A stretch of DNA of 64,000 bases, from positions 744,001 through 808,000 of the forward strand of contig JAJTTP010000009.1 in assembly GCA_023313575.1 (NCBI GenBank), written 5' to 3'. This DNA is from Eutypella sp. D-1. Its lineage: Eukaryota > Ascomycota > Sordariomycetes > Xylariales > Diatrypaceae. The position numbers and the translations under genes are program-made. The notes below the pieces were generated by a model. It worked only from the letters and a program-made list of their open reading frames with translations. It made no database searches and had not been told where the DNA came from. This document shows positions 35,261 through 47,200 of the stretch, in pieces; positions within the stretch are counted from its first letter, which is position 1; each line of letters opens with the position of its first letter.

Positions 35261-37906
35261 ATGGCGCCCTTCATCACCAGTGCGCCTAGGACGCGCCGTG
35301 TTGTCGCCGTCCTGGGCCTCGTGCTTCTCGCTTGCGTGTTGCTCGTTGTTGGGTTCGTCCGGCGTCCAGAAGGGGAAAGGGACGTTTTGAGCTACGTTGA
35401 TCCTCTCATCGGGACTGTAAATGGAGGTGCGAGACAAACACATCGACCTGCGCCGTCAAATTCTTGTTCGCAGACCCGGCTGACTCTGGAGCAGGACATG
35501 TTTTCCCTGGCGCGACCTTGCCATATGGTTTGTTGTTCCTAGACTTACTACCATTGGAAGGCAAGGCAGACTGACGGAGTGACTAGGCATGGCGAAAGCG
35601 GTCGCTGATGTGAGGAATCCAGGCGAAAATGCCGCTGGATTTGTGTCGGACGACTCCCGGATCATCGGGTTCTCCCAATTGCACGATTCGGGAACGGGAG
35701 GGGTAAGTTTGCTGATTCATGATTGTGCCGTGTGTGCACAACCCCCCTACGAATATCCTCTGACAAATCACAGAACCCTTCGTTGGGAAACTTTCCCCTG
35801 TTCGCCCATCCGGGCTGCCCGGAGGACGATTTCCTCCAGTGCGAGTACCTCAACAACATGAGGAGCACGATGAGGACTAAAGGCTCGACCACGGCCCGCC
35901 CGGGGTACTTTGCTATTGGCCTTGAGAACTTGGTGCATGCCGAGATGACTACCACGGCACATACCTCTCTGTATCGCTTCAACTTCCCGACGGGCGCTGA
36001 GATTGAATATTCTGGGGTCACCATGCCCAACAGTCCGCTTATTCTAATCGACCTAAATGACCTGGCTTCGATCAAGCTAAACGGGTACGCCGAGGTCTTC
36101 GAAGATACGGGGAGGATAATTGGGAACGGGACGTACCGCCCCTCGTTCGGGCAAGGACAGTACAAGGCCTACTTCTGCGCCGACTTCCAGGGAGCCGAGA
36201 TCCGGAATAGCGGCACCTTCACCCAGAAAGAGATTAGCGAGACGAGAAAGCAGGTGGGCTCGGACCGCGACTCGAGCGGGTACGCCGGGGCCTGGGTCCG
36301 CTTCTCCCCTCCCGCCAACAACCAGATCCTGGTCCGCGTCGGCCTCTCCTTCAAGTCCACGGATCGAGCATGTGCGAATGCCGAGAAGGAAATCCCCGAC
36401 TTTCGGTTCGAGCAAGTGGTCCGCGCGAGCGAGCAGGCCTGGCGGGAGAAGCTGTCGGTTGTGCAAGTGGACCCGGCGGGCATGGATGAGGACTTGCTCA
36501 AGACGTTCTGGTCCGGGCTCTACCGGTCGATGCTCGCGCCGGAGGACTACACAGGGGAAAACCCGCTCTGGGAATCGGACGAGCCGTACTTCGACTCGTT
36601 CTACTGCATCTGGGACTCGTTCCGGGCGCAGCACCCGCTGCTGACGATCATCGACCCGGACACGCAAGCGCGGATGGTGAGGACACTGTTGGACGTGTAT
36701 CGGCACGAGGGGAAGCTGCCGGACTGCCGGATGAGCTTTAGCAAGGGATTCACGCAGGGCGGGTCGAACGCGGACGTAGTGCTGGCGGACGCCTTCGTCA
36801 AGAACCTGACGGCGGGCATAGACTGGGCGTTCGCGTACGAGGCCGCCGTCTCGGACGCCGAAGTCGAGCCCCCCGACTGGACCGTCGAAGGACGCGGAAA
36901 CATCGCCAGCTGGTACCGCCTCGGCTACGTGCCTGTTGACGACAGGGACACCCCCGGCCGCGGACCCAAGACGCGCACCGTCTCGCGCACCGTCGAGTAT
37001 GCCTACGACGACTTCGCCATCGCGCAGATGGCCCGCGGCCTCGGCCGCCGCGACGACGAGAAGAAGTACCTCAACCGCAGCCGCAACTGGAAGAACCTAT
37101 GGAACCCCGAGCAGGAAGACCGGTACGAGGAGGAGGAGAGCGATGGGGGCGGGGGTTCGCGCATGGCGGGCAGTGACTTCAGAGGGTTTCTGCAACCGCG
37201 GCTACTGAACGGCAGCTTTGCGTATCAAAACCCCCGCGCGTGTAGCCCAGTTTTGGACCAGCATCGCTGCTACTTCGACACGGCGCTCTCGACGTACGAG
37301 GGCAGCCCGTGGCTGTACACGTTCTACGTGCCGCAGGACATGGCGGCGCTGGTGGAGACGCTCGGCGGGCGCGACGCCTTCGTCGAGCGCCTCGAGTACC
37401 TGCACGCGTCCGGCATCCTATACATGGGCAACGAGCAGTCCTTCCTGCCGACATACCAGTTCCACTACGCCGGCCGGCCCGGCCTGAGCTCCAAATGGGT
37501 CCGCCGGTACGTGCCGGACCAGTTCAACGCCTCCGTGAACGGCATTCCGGGCAACGACGATTGCGCCATGGGCGCGTTCGCCGCCTTCGCCTTCATGGGA
37601 TTTTTTCCCGTCGCCGGCCAAGACGTGTACCTCGTGACGCCGCCGCTGTTCCGCGAGGTCAGCATCCGCACCCCAACCGGCGCCCTCGCCACCATCCGCA
37701 ATGTCGGCCACGACGGCCGCGTCGGCCATGACGCCATGTACATACAGAGCGCCCGCCTTAACGGCCAGCCCTACACTCGGAACTGGATCACCCATGACTT
37801 CTTCTATAACGGTGGCGTTCTCGAGCTTGTACTTGGTAGTCGCGAGAGTGACTGGGGCACGCGGGACGAAGACTTGCCGCCGAGCCTGTCGACGGGCCTA
37901 GGTTGA
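35261..37906 (+). CDS. GH92 alpha-mannosidase, N-terminal membrane anchor
   Basis: Four exons: 35261-35426, 35495-35527 (33 nt), 35587-35702, 35774-37906; 815 aa. The acceptor at 35494 was chosen because it gives the exact family block TVNGGHVFPGATLPYGMAKAV; the AG at 35473 would insert about seven residues. Family landmarks: YVDPLIGT, FSQLHDSGTGG, ARPGYFAIGL, IWDSFRAQHPLL, QGGSNADVVLADAF, GNEQSFLPTYQFHYAGRPG and IPGNDDCAMGAF, the last two covering positions where GH92 enzymes carry their catalytic carboxylates. GH92 enzymes are calcium-dependent exo-alpha-mannosidases. The N-terminus is RTRR followed by a strong hydrophobic stretch (VVAVLGLVLLACVLLVVGF) and RR, suggesting a type II membrane protein rather than a cleaved signal. 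A Gly/Glu-rich insert lies near 37130-37160. Linkage specificity cannot be read from the sequence. Confidence 0.93.
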
Positions 37907-38048
37907 GGCGTAGCTGTATTCAGCTGCTCGCGACGGTAGGTTAATAATGGTGTTTGAAAATGTATATAGATCCATCATATTTATTCCTCTCTTAGTACAT
38001 TGATACGGTAGATACGACTGCATAAAAAAACATTTCAAAACGCATGCC

Positions 38049-40013
38049 TTATTCCTCCTCGGTGTCGCCAATTTCCTCATCTGCTTCCTCATTATCATCG
38101 TTATCACTATCCTCGCTATCGGAGTCGCTGTCCAGATTTGGGTCGGGCATAACCACGCTATTCAGAAAAGTGACCTACCGAGCGGAGCGGGAGCCGGGAT
38201 TAGCACACGTACGCCTAGCCAAAGCTATATTGAACGGGCACGTCTCGAGACGTGCCCATTTGAGAAAGAGGGGGCGGAAACTCACAAACTCGACCATAGA
38301 GCCGATGATATCCATGATCCGGTCTTGCGCGTTCCCGCTCGTGAGGAGCGCGTCGTCAATCTTCGTCCCGACGGTGTAATTCCTCAGTTTCAGGAGCTCG
38401 ACGTCGCGGTGCTCTGGGTGGAAGCCCTGTTGCGTTCAGTTAGCCCGACGCCCGCTCCGGGGAGTATTGGTAAGGGGGGAAGAAAAGAAAACCATGTACC
38501 TTAGGCTTCGTCTTCAGGGCGTTCTCCCTGTTCGCCCGCGCAAACGCGGCGATGACCGCTCTTTCGTCGGCATCGGCATCTACATTTGCATCACCGTCGC
38601 CAACATCATCAGAAGCAGCGCCTCCCTTTTTCCCCTTCACCTTGCCCTTCTTCGGCTTAGGCTTGGGCTTGGCCCTCGCGTCGGGCAAGAAGGTCCGCCT
38701 AAACGCCTCGCCCATGAGGACGCGGCGGATCCGGCCAGGGCGCTCGTCTATGCTGGCGCGCAGGCGTGCAAGCGCGGCAGCGTCCGGGTGCCAGAGCCCG
38801 CCGCCGACGAAACAGCCCCCGGGCTGCACGTGAACGTAGTAGCAGGCGTAGGGGCCCTTGCGGCCGGTCCGCGACCACGCCGCGGAGTAGTGGGGCTGTA
38901 CGGAGTTAGATCTAGTTAGCTCCTGATTACCCACATTGTCTGGGGCCTGAATTTAATATGGGATGGAATTGCAGGGCAGGCGAAAGAAGTACACGGCGTG
39001 GTTTAAATCATGTTCGTCGGCTCAAGCGATCAAGGGGGAAACACCATAGTATAATCGACTTAACTCACCTTATACGGCGTAGGGTCCTTGGTGAACCGGA
39101 TGTCGCGGTAGATGCGGAAGATGACGTCCTTCAGGGGCAGCTCGGGGATGGTCTCGTCGGCCTCAGTGATGCGCTCCGTCAGCGTCGACACGAAGGACTC
39201 CCAGTCCTTGAAGGAGCGCCTGTACTCGGGATCGTGCACTGTCAAATGTATTAATTTTGCTTTCTCGGATTTTTCGGTCATTAACTTACTCTTGAGCCAC
39301 TTTCGATTATTGTTCGCCTTGAGATCCCCTAGGAATAACAGGGTGTTCGGATGCAGGCGCGTGTCCGTGTACTCGACACCGCCCGTGTCCCTAAGCTTGG
39401 GCATCGGGATAAACGTTACCCTCCCCTCCTCTTCTTCGTCCTCGTCATCATCTTCGTCCTCATACTCTTCACCATCACCTACTTCCGGCACCTCCGTCTT
39501 CGCTTTGGATTTCGCCGACCCGTTAGTGGTGGCCTTGATAGACTGCCTCTTAGCATTCGTTTTGTTGGGCGAGTGCTGCGACTGCTGTTTAGAAGCAGCA
39601 GATGCCGGCGGCCTCCCGCGTCCCCTTTTCTGCGGCAGTGTTGGTGGCGGCACGGGAGGAGTCGAATCTTCCCCAGCCGATCCCCCTTCCTCTTCCTCAT
39701 CAACGCCTCCATCGTCATACTCGTCAGAATCCTCTATAATAACGCCCTTCTTCCGTCCTCGAGGAGTAGACATGGCCTCGCCTCGGCCTTGGCCCTGGCT
39801 CTGCTTCTTGCGCGGCGGTGATTGTCCCTCCTCATTCTCATCAGACTCCTCATCAGACTCATCGCCCTCGAAATACGCGCTCCTCTTCCCCGTCGCCGGA
39901 GTCGGAGCCGAGCCGACACTCGCGCGCAACGACCGCCGTCTCTGCTGCCTGGTATCATCGGAGGATATCGGGACGGCAACGGCGCCACCCCGGGCGCGTT
40001 TCTTAGGTGGCAT
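38049..40013 (-). CDS. DUF2461 family protein with charged N-terminal extension
   Basis: Five exons (minus order): 40013-39290, 39238-39069, 38895-38500, 38426-38286, 38174-38049; 518 aa. The DUF2461 domain (PF09365) is split over the first four exons: LHPNTLLFLGDLKANNNRKWLK|MHDPEY, then IFRIYRDIRFTKDPTPYK|PHYSAAWS, then YYVHVQPGGCFVGGGLWHPD, and GFHPEHRDVELLKLRNYTVG. It is preceded by about 215 residues rich in Lys/Arg and Asp/Glu, starting MPPKKRARGGAV, which looks like a nuclear localisation signal, with KRGRGRPP resembling an AT-hook core. A Lys-rich insert (KPKPKPKKGKVKGKK) and an acidic C-terminus (DSDSDSEDSDNDDNEE) follow. DUF2461 has no established activity. Nuclear location is inference. 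Intron 1 (51 nt) is a multiple of three without a stop. Confidence 0.88.
38236..38257. repeat. Perfect 22-bp palindrome inside intron 4
   Basis: GGGCACGTCTC is followed at once by its exact reverse complement, with no spacer. It lies in the 111-nt intron 38175-38285 of the DUF2461 gene, so the pre-mRNA could form a hairpin between the donor and branch site. Confidence 0.9.
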
Positions 40014-41093
40014 GGCGCGAGAACGGGGGCTTGGGGCGGAGGGGACAAGGGGGCAATATTACACTGCACTTCACTGTACTGCAACTACACTACAGGTAAT
40101 GAGTCAAGCTTATACTCGGGGAAAGAGAATGATGCGATATGATATGATGTAATTGAAAATTACCATAAAAAGGAACCAGATTGTGGAAGGAAGCGGGTTT
40201 TAAAACCTAAGATGTAGGAATCATGGATGAGCCCTTTTACTTCTTATTTGTTTTTTTTTCGGAAGAAGGAAATCCGACGACGACTTACGACGACTAGAAA
40301 CTCAAGATCCTACTTAGGTACCTACCTGCTCAAGATCCATGGATATTAGGAACTTCCGGAATGAGACGAGACGCGCTAGTCAGAAAGGGGTAAGACGGGG
40401 CACGGAGTGGGGTAAGTTCCGTCGCGAGATCACGTGCTTTGACCATCTATCAATTGGTTCTATTTATGGACTTAGTAATCCCTCTTGTTAACGGGTCAGC
40501 GGGCTAGTCCCTCCCTATGTGTAGGTACCCCTTTTCTCTCATCTTACATCACCTCTTGAGGCTCTGCCACTCTGCACCTATTATGTACTTGGCTATACAT
40601 ACTTCTTTGCATTTATGGTGTAAAGGCCTGCAGTACTCGGTAAAGCTTCCATTTCATTTGTATGAAGATTAAGAACTTTAGTTGGTTTCTCATCAAGATG
40701 ATTCGGAATCGAAACATCGTCTTTCCTCTTCGATGTCTTGCATTGGAATGCTGCGTGCTCCTGCTCCGATGGCATTTCAAAGACCCTTCTCGTACAACCA
40801 GCTGCCTCCATCTAATAATAGGGTAGCTAGCCGAGTTCTAGTCAAGTTTCTCCGGTATCACTTCCCTGACATATGGGCTAGGTATCGTAATCCCAAGATC
40901 ACCAGGAATGTCGAGCCCAGTGGCCCAGATGGACCTGTCATATGGAAATGCCAATGGCCCCCAGCGTGCTCGAAATTTCCTCGGGCCACTGACTCCTGTC
41001 GAACCCCTCTGCCCCTAGCCCCTAAAGCGTCCACAGCACACAATACTGGCCTACTATGCCTATTTTAAAAAGAATTGGCCAAAGAGCCATCAC
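40014..41093. other. Spacer, no gene seen
   Basis: About 1.1 kb upstream of the DUF2461 gene and downstream of the C2H2 gene. It holds a GATATGAT repeat near 40135-40150 and a T-run near 40250. Short open frames at 40593-41068 occur on both strands without family features. Confidence 0.55.
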
Positions 41094-44000
41094 CTAGTTG
41101 CCCGCTAATCGTCCGAGTGGTGTCCTATCCCGCGGCTTTTCTAGTAAGTCGGCATATCCTTCCAATCCGTTCCCAATGATCTTGACGATATCAAATACAT
41201 GCGACCCTTTGAAGGTTTCGGCCCAAAGACGGATCACGGCCGCAGCGAGCTGCCGCATCTTGGTCCCGTCATTAGCGGCTATGTTTGCGCTTGGTCCTGC
41301 ATGCCCCGGACCGCCTCCTGAAAGAGATGGATCGATGGGTACGGCGAATTCCGTTTCGTCTAGCATCCGTCGCAGCGTCTCCAAGAGGGCTCGCTCGTCT
41401 GGGGATATCGGGGGGTCCGTCGCTAGGTTTACAGCGGCGAGCGTCATCAGCCATTTTGAGAGAAGAATGGCACATTCGAGATTGCATACTGCGTATGTCA
41501 GCAAAAAAATATTGACCCGTTGAACACAAGCTTCCAACTTACATGAATTCTGCATGCTCCATTCTGAGGATTTCCTCCTCGCTACATAATTGACACCCAG
41601 CTTGACTGGCATCGATAGGGCATGGATTGCCTGAAGAACCGCGCGATTGAGTCGCATGCTTCGTATTAGGTAGGGTGCATCGTTGAAAGCTTGTGCAATC
41701 TGTCCCACATCTCTCGTCTCGAGGGCTCTGCTAGGATTCAGGTCCGTATATAGGCGGATGGAGGCCAACCTCCACAGTGCGGTCGAGTTGTAGGCTATTG
41801 GGCCTCCCGGTAGTTCCTCGCTAGCACTCTGATGGGTACTTTCTACCACGCGTGCTTGATGCTGCTCAAAACTCATCTGCCATATACGTAACGCTTGAAG
41901 GCAGTCTTCGATATCATCTGGCCGGAGCCCATGTAGCGATTCGAAAGATGACACCGGCGTGAAGGATGTCTGCTTCAGTAGAAACAAGTGTTGTAATAAT
42001 GCGTGTATGAGCACATAATTCCCAAGCGACGACATGTACGGCGGCGGCCCCTGCGAAGACCGACTGAACAGCCTCGAGAAGGCATCTTGAAGAGAAATGT
42101 CCATAGTCGGAAATGAATGTCGAGCTTCCTGCCACTGCCAGGCGGTTTCCGCCCTCCACAATTTGGAAGAATGCGGTAAGAACAGATTAAGCTCCGAAGT
42201 GAGGAGCAAGGGCGGCATGTTATATGCAATGCTGCAAATGTTGAAAAAGCAATAGGTGATAAGTTTCGTTCGGTTACTACCTTCAATACGAATCCATGCT
42301 TCCCAATCGGCGGTTTGTGTTGATTCCGAGACGAACCCCTCCTCTCTCACGAGCAGCGCTAAGAGGCTCTGCAGTGAGAGTGCCTCGTGTAGTATGACCT
42401 TCGCGCCCCATAAGCCAACAGCAAAGAGCAGTAGGAGTGCTTGAATGGTCTCCATCCGGGATTGAGGCGTATTTGGCGAACTTGAATTTAAAGTTAGTTG
42501 TGACACTCGTCTTGAGCTCACCAAGGGGCCAAGATGATGCCTCTTAGTTCTTAGGGCTGCTTACTAAGGTTCTCTATGTGTTTCCTGGGTCATTGAGCGT
42601 TCTTGTTGCACCGAGCTAAAGGAATGTCGGAATCCGTGACTTGGTGAGGGGCGTGTAGAGTGCGGGCTATATGCAGCTGGAGTTGGTAGCAGGCCATGGA
42701 CTTCGTGACTATGACGCCGCCTCATTTGCTCGACAGCGACCGCTCTAGCCGCATACCACAGAGCGTTACCCCGGTGGCTCTCAAATCTGTATTGGGCACC
42801 GACTGCAAGTATCGCTAGTAAAAGCTCGGGCGAGAGATCGGTGAGCGTGAGTGTGGGTAGGTGCAAAATTGGGAAGTGCTCATGGAAGCCGGTAACATAC
42901 CCATCCAGAAACCGGGCAAGGGTATGTCGCGAAGGGAAGACAAAGTCATTTGGTAGAACGCCGGAGAACTCGTCTAGCCGGTTTTTTATTGCTGTATGTT
43001 CGATGGTCGACACTCTCAGCAAAGACGCTCTCGGTTCATCATGCAAACGGCCTGTAGAATCCGACGGATCTCTTAATTCAGGCGCTAGAGATGGAAATCG
43101 GGAAGGGAATTGTGATGGTGGCTTCGATGGCCCCCCTCGCTGTACGTCTGGGTGTAGGCGAGGCCATATACTCATATTTTGATCCGTCTCGAAGGCTTGG
43201 GGAAGGAAGTGCGATGAGCTATTAAAGTCGTCTAGAAAAAGATTATAATCGTCAAAGGCGGGTTGTCCCTGTTGGCCGGGATAGTCTACGGACATGGCGG
43301 TAGCGTCCGCTTCCCGTCCACGGTCCGCGTACGGCATCCCCTCGTCGTATGATTTAATGCGTGGTATCGGAGCGGGCTGTCCAAGATCCGACAACATCGG
43401 CTGTATCGAATTCACCTCGTTTGCCGAAGCGATACGCGTAGCAGCATCTGATAAGAGGTCGAGATTACAAGCTGCAGTCCTGGCAGGGAGGCGCGGATCC
43501 GGTGCAAGAGCCTGACCGCCCACAGAGGTCATCGTGCCAGGATGGTATGGTTGGGCCTGGGCGCGAGGAACGCCCAGCATTTCGGTGTCGACATGGTTCT
43601 GGACCGGGAGCGACGGTTGAACAGTACTGGCCGAGGACTGTTTCCTCGACCGATTGCCGTCCTTGTGAGCCCCTTCATTAAGATGAACGAGCTTTTCGTG
43701 GCGGACAAGCAGATCCCTGATATCCATATAAGCATATCTTCCCCGAAGGTGGGCTGGGATCCGGTGGAGGTCATTGACACCATACAGAGGATAAAGTACA
43801 GAATGAATATATACTAGTGCAAACGCGAGGGGAGGGGAGGAGTGGAACCAAGGACAAAGAGATGACGAGTAGGCGGCGGCCACCTGCGTGTACCCCAAAA
43901 ACCCCGCCAGGAAAAAAAGAAGTACAGCAGGGGAAAGAGGTAACCGGATGGAATGGGAGAAAAAGCAAGAAGAGAAGAAATCATATTCTCACCGGCGTCC

Positions 44001-44280
44001 AAAAGTTTTCCCACAGCGAGCCCAGCCACACGAAAAGGGCTTCTCCTTCGTATGGGTTCTCTCATGTCTTTGAACATGTTCGACACGCCTACGTAGATGA
44101 ATACAATGTAAGCTATGTGACGAACGGAAGGGGACGGAGCGAGGATATGCCGCCGTCTTACCTAAAACGTTTGCTGCAGTACTTGCATGGCAGGGTCTTG
44201 GGTTTCTGCTGCCGGCCTTCACCATTCTCATCGGCAATCCCAGTCAAGGCCGGGGCCTCCATGGTCTGTACGGACTGCAT
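41094..44280 (-). CDS. C2H2 zinc-finger transcription factor with fungal_trans domain
   Basis: Five exons (minus order): 44280-44162, 44088-43993, 43716-42565, 42480-41543, 41488-41094; 899 aa. Two C2H2 fingers at the N-terminus are each interrupted by an intron: finger 1 C32-C35-H48-H52 (PCKYCSKRFR|RVEHVQRHERTH) and finger 2 C60-C65-H78-H83 (CGWARCGKTFGR|RDLLVRHEKLVH). After about 250 disordered residues comes the fungal_trans middle region (PF04082): FLDGYVTGFHEHFPILHLPTL, LLLAILAVGAQYRFE, then SRMETIQALLLLFAVGLWG, RTKLITYCFFN and PPLLLTSELNLFLP. Such proteins are sequence-specific nuclear regulators. The last intron (54 nt, 41489-41542) is a multiple of three without a stop but its removal gives the expected NSLCNLECAILLSKW. 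A later in-frame ATG at 44262 is a possible start. Targets are unknown. Confidence 0.92.
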
Positions 44281-47200
44281 TGCGAGAGAGATGGTGGTGG
44301 TATATTGAAGTATGGCGGTTACTCCCTAAGGGGGCATATGGCTGTAATGTAGAGTCTGAGGTCATGCAGCGATAGAAGCGGGGGAGCGAATGAGGGAACA
44401 GGGAATCAGGGAATCAGGGACTTAGGGCATCAGGGACTTAGATGGCATGCCTGAAAGGGGAACCTTTTGCGGGGGTGGATAGTCGATGGATGAATTCATG
44501 GATGTAGTATTAGCAGACGGGACCGTTGTTAGGAGTCGGCATCTGCTGCTGCTCTTCGCCGGATTCGTCCTCCCACCACCTTTCCCAAGAGACCGACTAG
44601 ACTTAGATCAAATCTAAACCGCTCTTCTCGTGGTAAATGTCAACTTAGTTGTTGGTTGCAATGCTGGTTTGATTGTCCTCCTTGTGGCCACAATGATGCT
44701 CACGACGCAGAAGTCAGGGATAGCAGCCGCTGACGAAGTATGATGATGGCGGCTGGTTGAGCGAGCTTGCTTCTTGTGATATTCTACGGTAAGTTTGGTA
44801 GTAAAACGGTGACACGACAGGCGGGTACGTTCTGCTTTCTACCCGGACACAGGTAGACAAAGTCCCGACTAGAAGGTGTATAGGCTTTTCATTGGTTGGC
44901 TGAGAAGATCATAGGAATTTGGATATGGGTATAGAGAGGGGTCTTGCCAGATATCTAGGTAGTTGTGAAATGTAAGTGTAAGTGAAGTGGAAGTATGATA
45001 GCTCAGCTCTTCTCATGGGGAACCGCTACATGAATTCTCGCATAAAATCCGACATTCCTATGAAATTTGGTCATTGAAAAAAAGATATATCAAGCTGCCA
45101 CGATTCAGAGTGAGGCTCGACTAGGACACTGGAAGTGGTGCGTGAGGTCACCGGTGTGTAATTTACCTAAGTACGTATAATGAATTGTTCACGGGTACAT
45201 AGTACTCAAGTGTAGGTAGTATGATAATGAAATTCGGGGAAGTCGGGGAATTTCTTACTTGACAATTGAGCCCGTCAGCCCCTTCAATATTTGTTTTCTG
45301 TGTCTGGGTTTATTTAGAGAAGATGAGGAGTTGTGGTGAGGGGATTTGGGATAATCGTAGCTCTGGAGACTTATTGAGCTTACCTAGGTCTTGAATGCGG
45401 AGATGGGGTAAGTACTTCCTTCAGACCTCAGTATCTACGTAGACCTCACGGTATACATGTTTACTGGTACTCCGTACTACTTACTCCATCCATGGATATC
45501 TACATGGAGGTATCTAGTAGACGGCTTAGGAGGTAGGTACATAAATGATGTGTGCAGATAAGTTGGGTAGATAAGTACCTAGAACTGTTACAACTGTTAC
45601 TAGGTTACCTGTAGGACCTGGAGGTAGGGGATAGGCAAATCCAATCCAGCAAACCCGGAGGAAGGAAACGCGGCATCTACTACTACTTTGGATGTTTTAG
45701 GCAGTCCTCCTAAACATACTTCCTCTAAGAAACTACTACCAAACTACCTACCCCCATCCGTAGTGAATACACTAACCCATTATCTAGGTACCTGTGGTTG
45801 GGTTGGGTTGGAGAAGTGGATGGGAAAAGTGGCCCCAATTAAGCCCCGAGTTCTTAGTTGCGGATTGACTAGGTTAAGACCTCGGGACTGGGTTTACTGG
45901 ATGTAGGCTGGCCCTGTTTCGATGTTGATGTTGCAGAAGGATGGCCGTGGCAAGGTCATGTAACTAACCCAATAAAATTTCCAACAAAAAGGGGTTCTTT
46001 AATAAAAATCTTGTTATTCGGTACGGGTTTTCCTCAATCTAATCTCATAGCTTCAGTATCTGGTATAAAGCACATGGTTATGCGTTGTAGGTGGGTGGTG
46101 TAAGACGTGAACCCCTTAACCTTCCCATCTAAGTACGTAGGCACCTACGCATGTGTATGAACTGTCTGTAATTGTCTGACGCCTGGGTATGCATGTCCTT
46201 TTCTTAAGAATCATCCTTAGATAGGCTATGGGTTTTGCGGGGAGTGGTGAAAATATTCTAAAGGGTTGAAGCCAAACGGGACCTCGGGACGCATGGATAT
46301 CATGGATACCATGATGTGCATAGGTATATATACAGGTACCTATATATCAGGCCCGGAAAGTCATATAGTTGCACCGCTAAAAATGCGCGTACTTGTGTAT
46401 CTAGGTATAGCGAGGTAAAGAAGGGAATAGAGGCTTTGCTAGCCCTACAATCTCTAGAATTAAGTCCATATATGTAGTTGAATCGAGAATAGTTTCCAGG
46501 TAAGTCTGCTGCTGCAAGGCAAGTAGTTAAACTCGGACCCAGCTAACTAAAGCATATTACATTTGGAATACTGGGGTTAGTAGGTGTTTTAGCGCCGTCT
46601 CCGCATTGGAGAAGAGGGGCAATCGCATCGAAGACCTGGAGATTGTGGGGGCGCGGGGAGCCAATCGTTATGCTTTGGGGCATGCTTTGGATTCTTTCTT
46701 TTACCATCACCCCAGATACCGTGATACCGTGATACCGTGATACCGTGATACCGTGATACCGTGATACCGTAATGGATATACAGTATTTTATTACCTGGGC
46801 ATGCATTTGCACTCAAATACACCGTCCGTATAGATATGTGTGCATGCGTACAATAAATACGCTAGGCATGCCCGACTATGTACGGCTGACGTCAATGGGG
46901 ATTCATACTATACCGATCCCGGGGCCAATTTTGTCCTCGTGAGTTTCTTTTATCCATCGCACTATGAAATGCAATGCAACTCCAACCTCCTATAAGCGAG
47001 ACACAGCTGTGCCGTCTCCGGAGGACGGTGTCGGTGCCACATGAATTAATCATCCGTCATATGGCATGGCATGGCGACTTCGTGATGAGAGGATGATTTC
47101 GCGGTGAGGAAAGTCGCCGAGGATTTACCCTCGCCCACTCCGTCCCTTCTTCTACTTACCAACAACTTGACTGATCTGATGCCATCGAGAAAAACCTGCT

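Noticed and set aside
39239..39289. In-frame, stop-free introns (also 41489-41542 and 53827-53889) as coding sequence
   Set aside because: Splice and branch signals are good, and removal restores family motifs. Three such introns among about 40 is not more than chance.
39112..40152. Long plus-strand open frame of 346 codons
   Set aside because: It is antisense to the first exon of the DUF2461 gene; its Ser/Pro-rich content mirrors the charged low-complexity coding strand.
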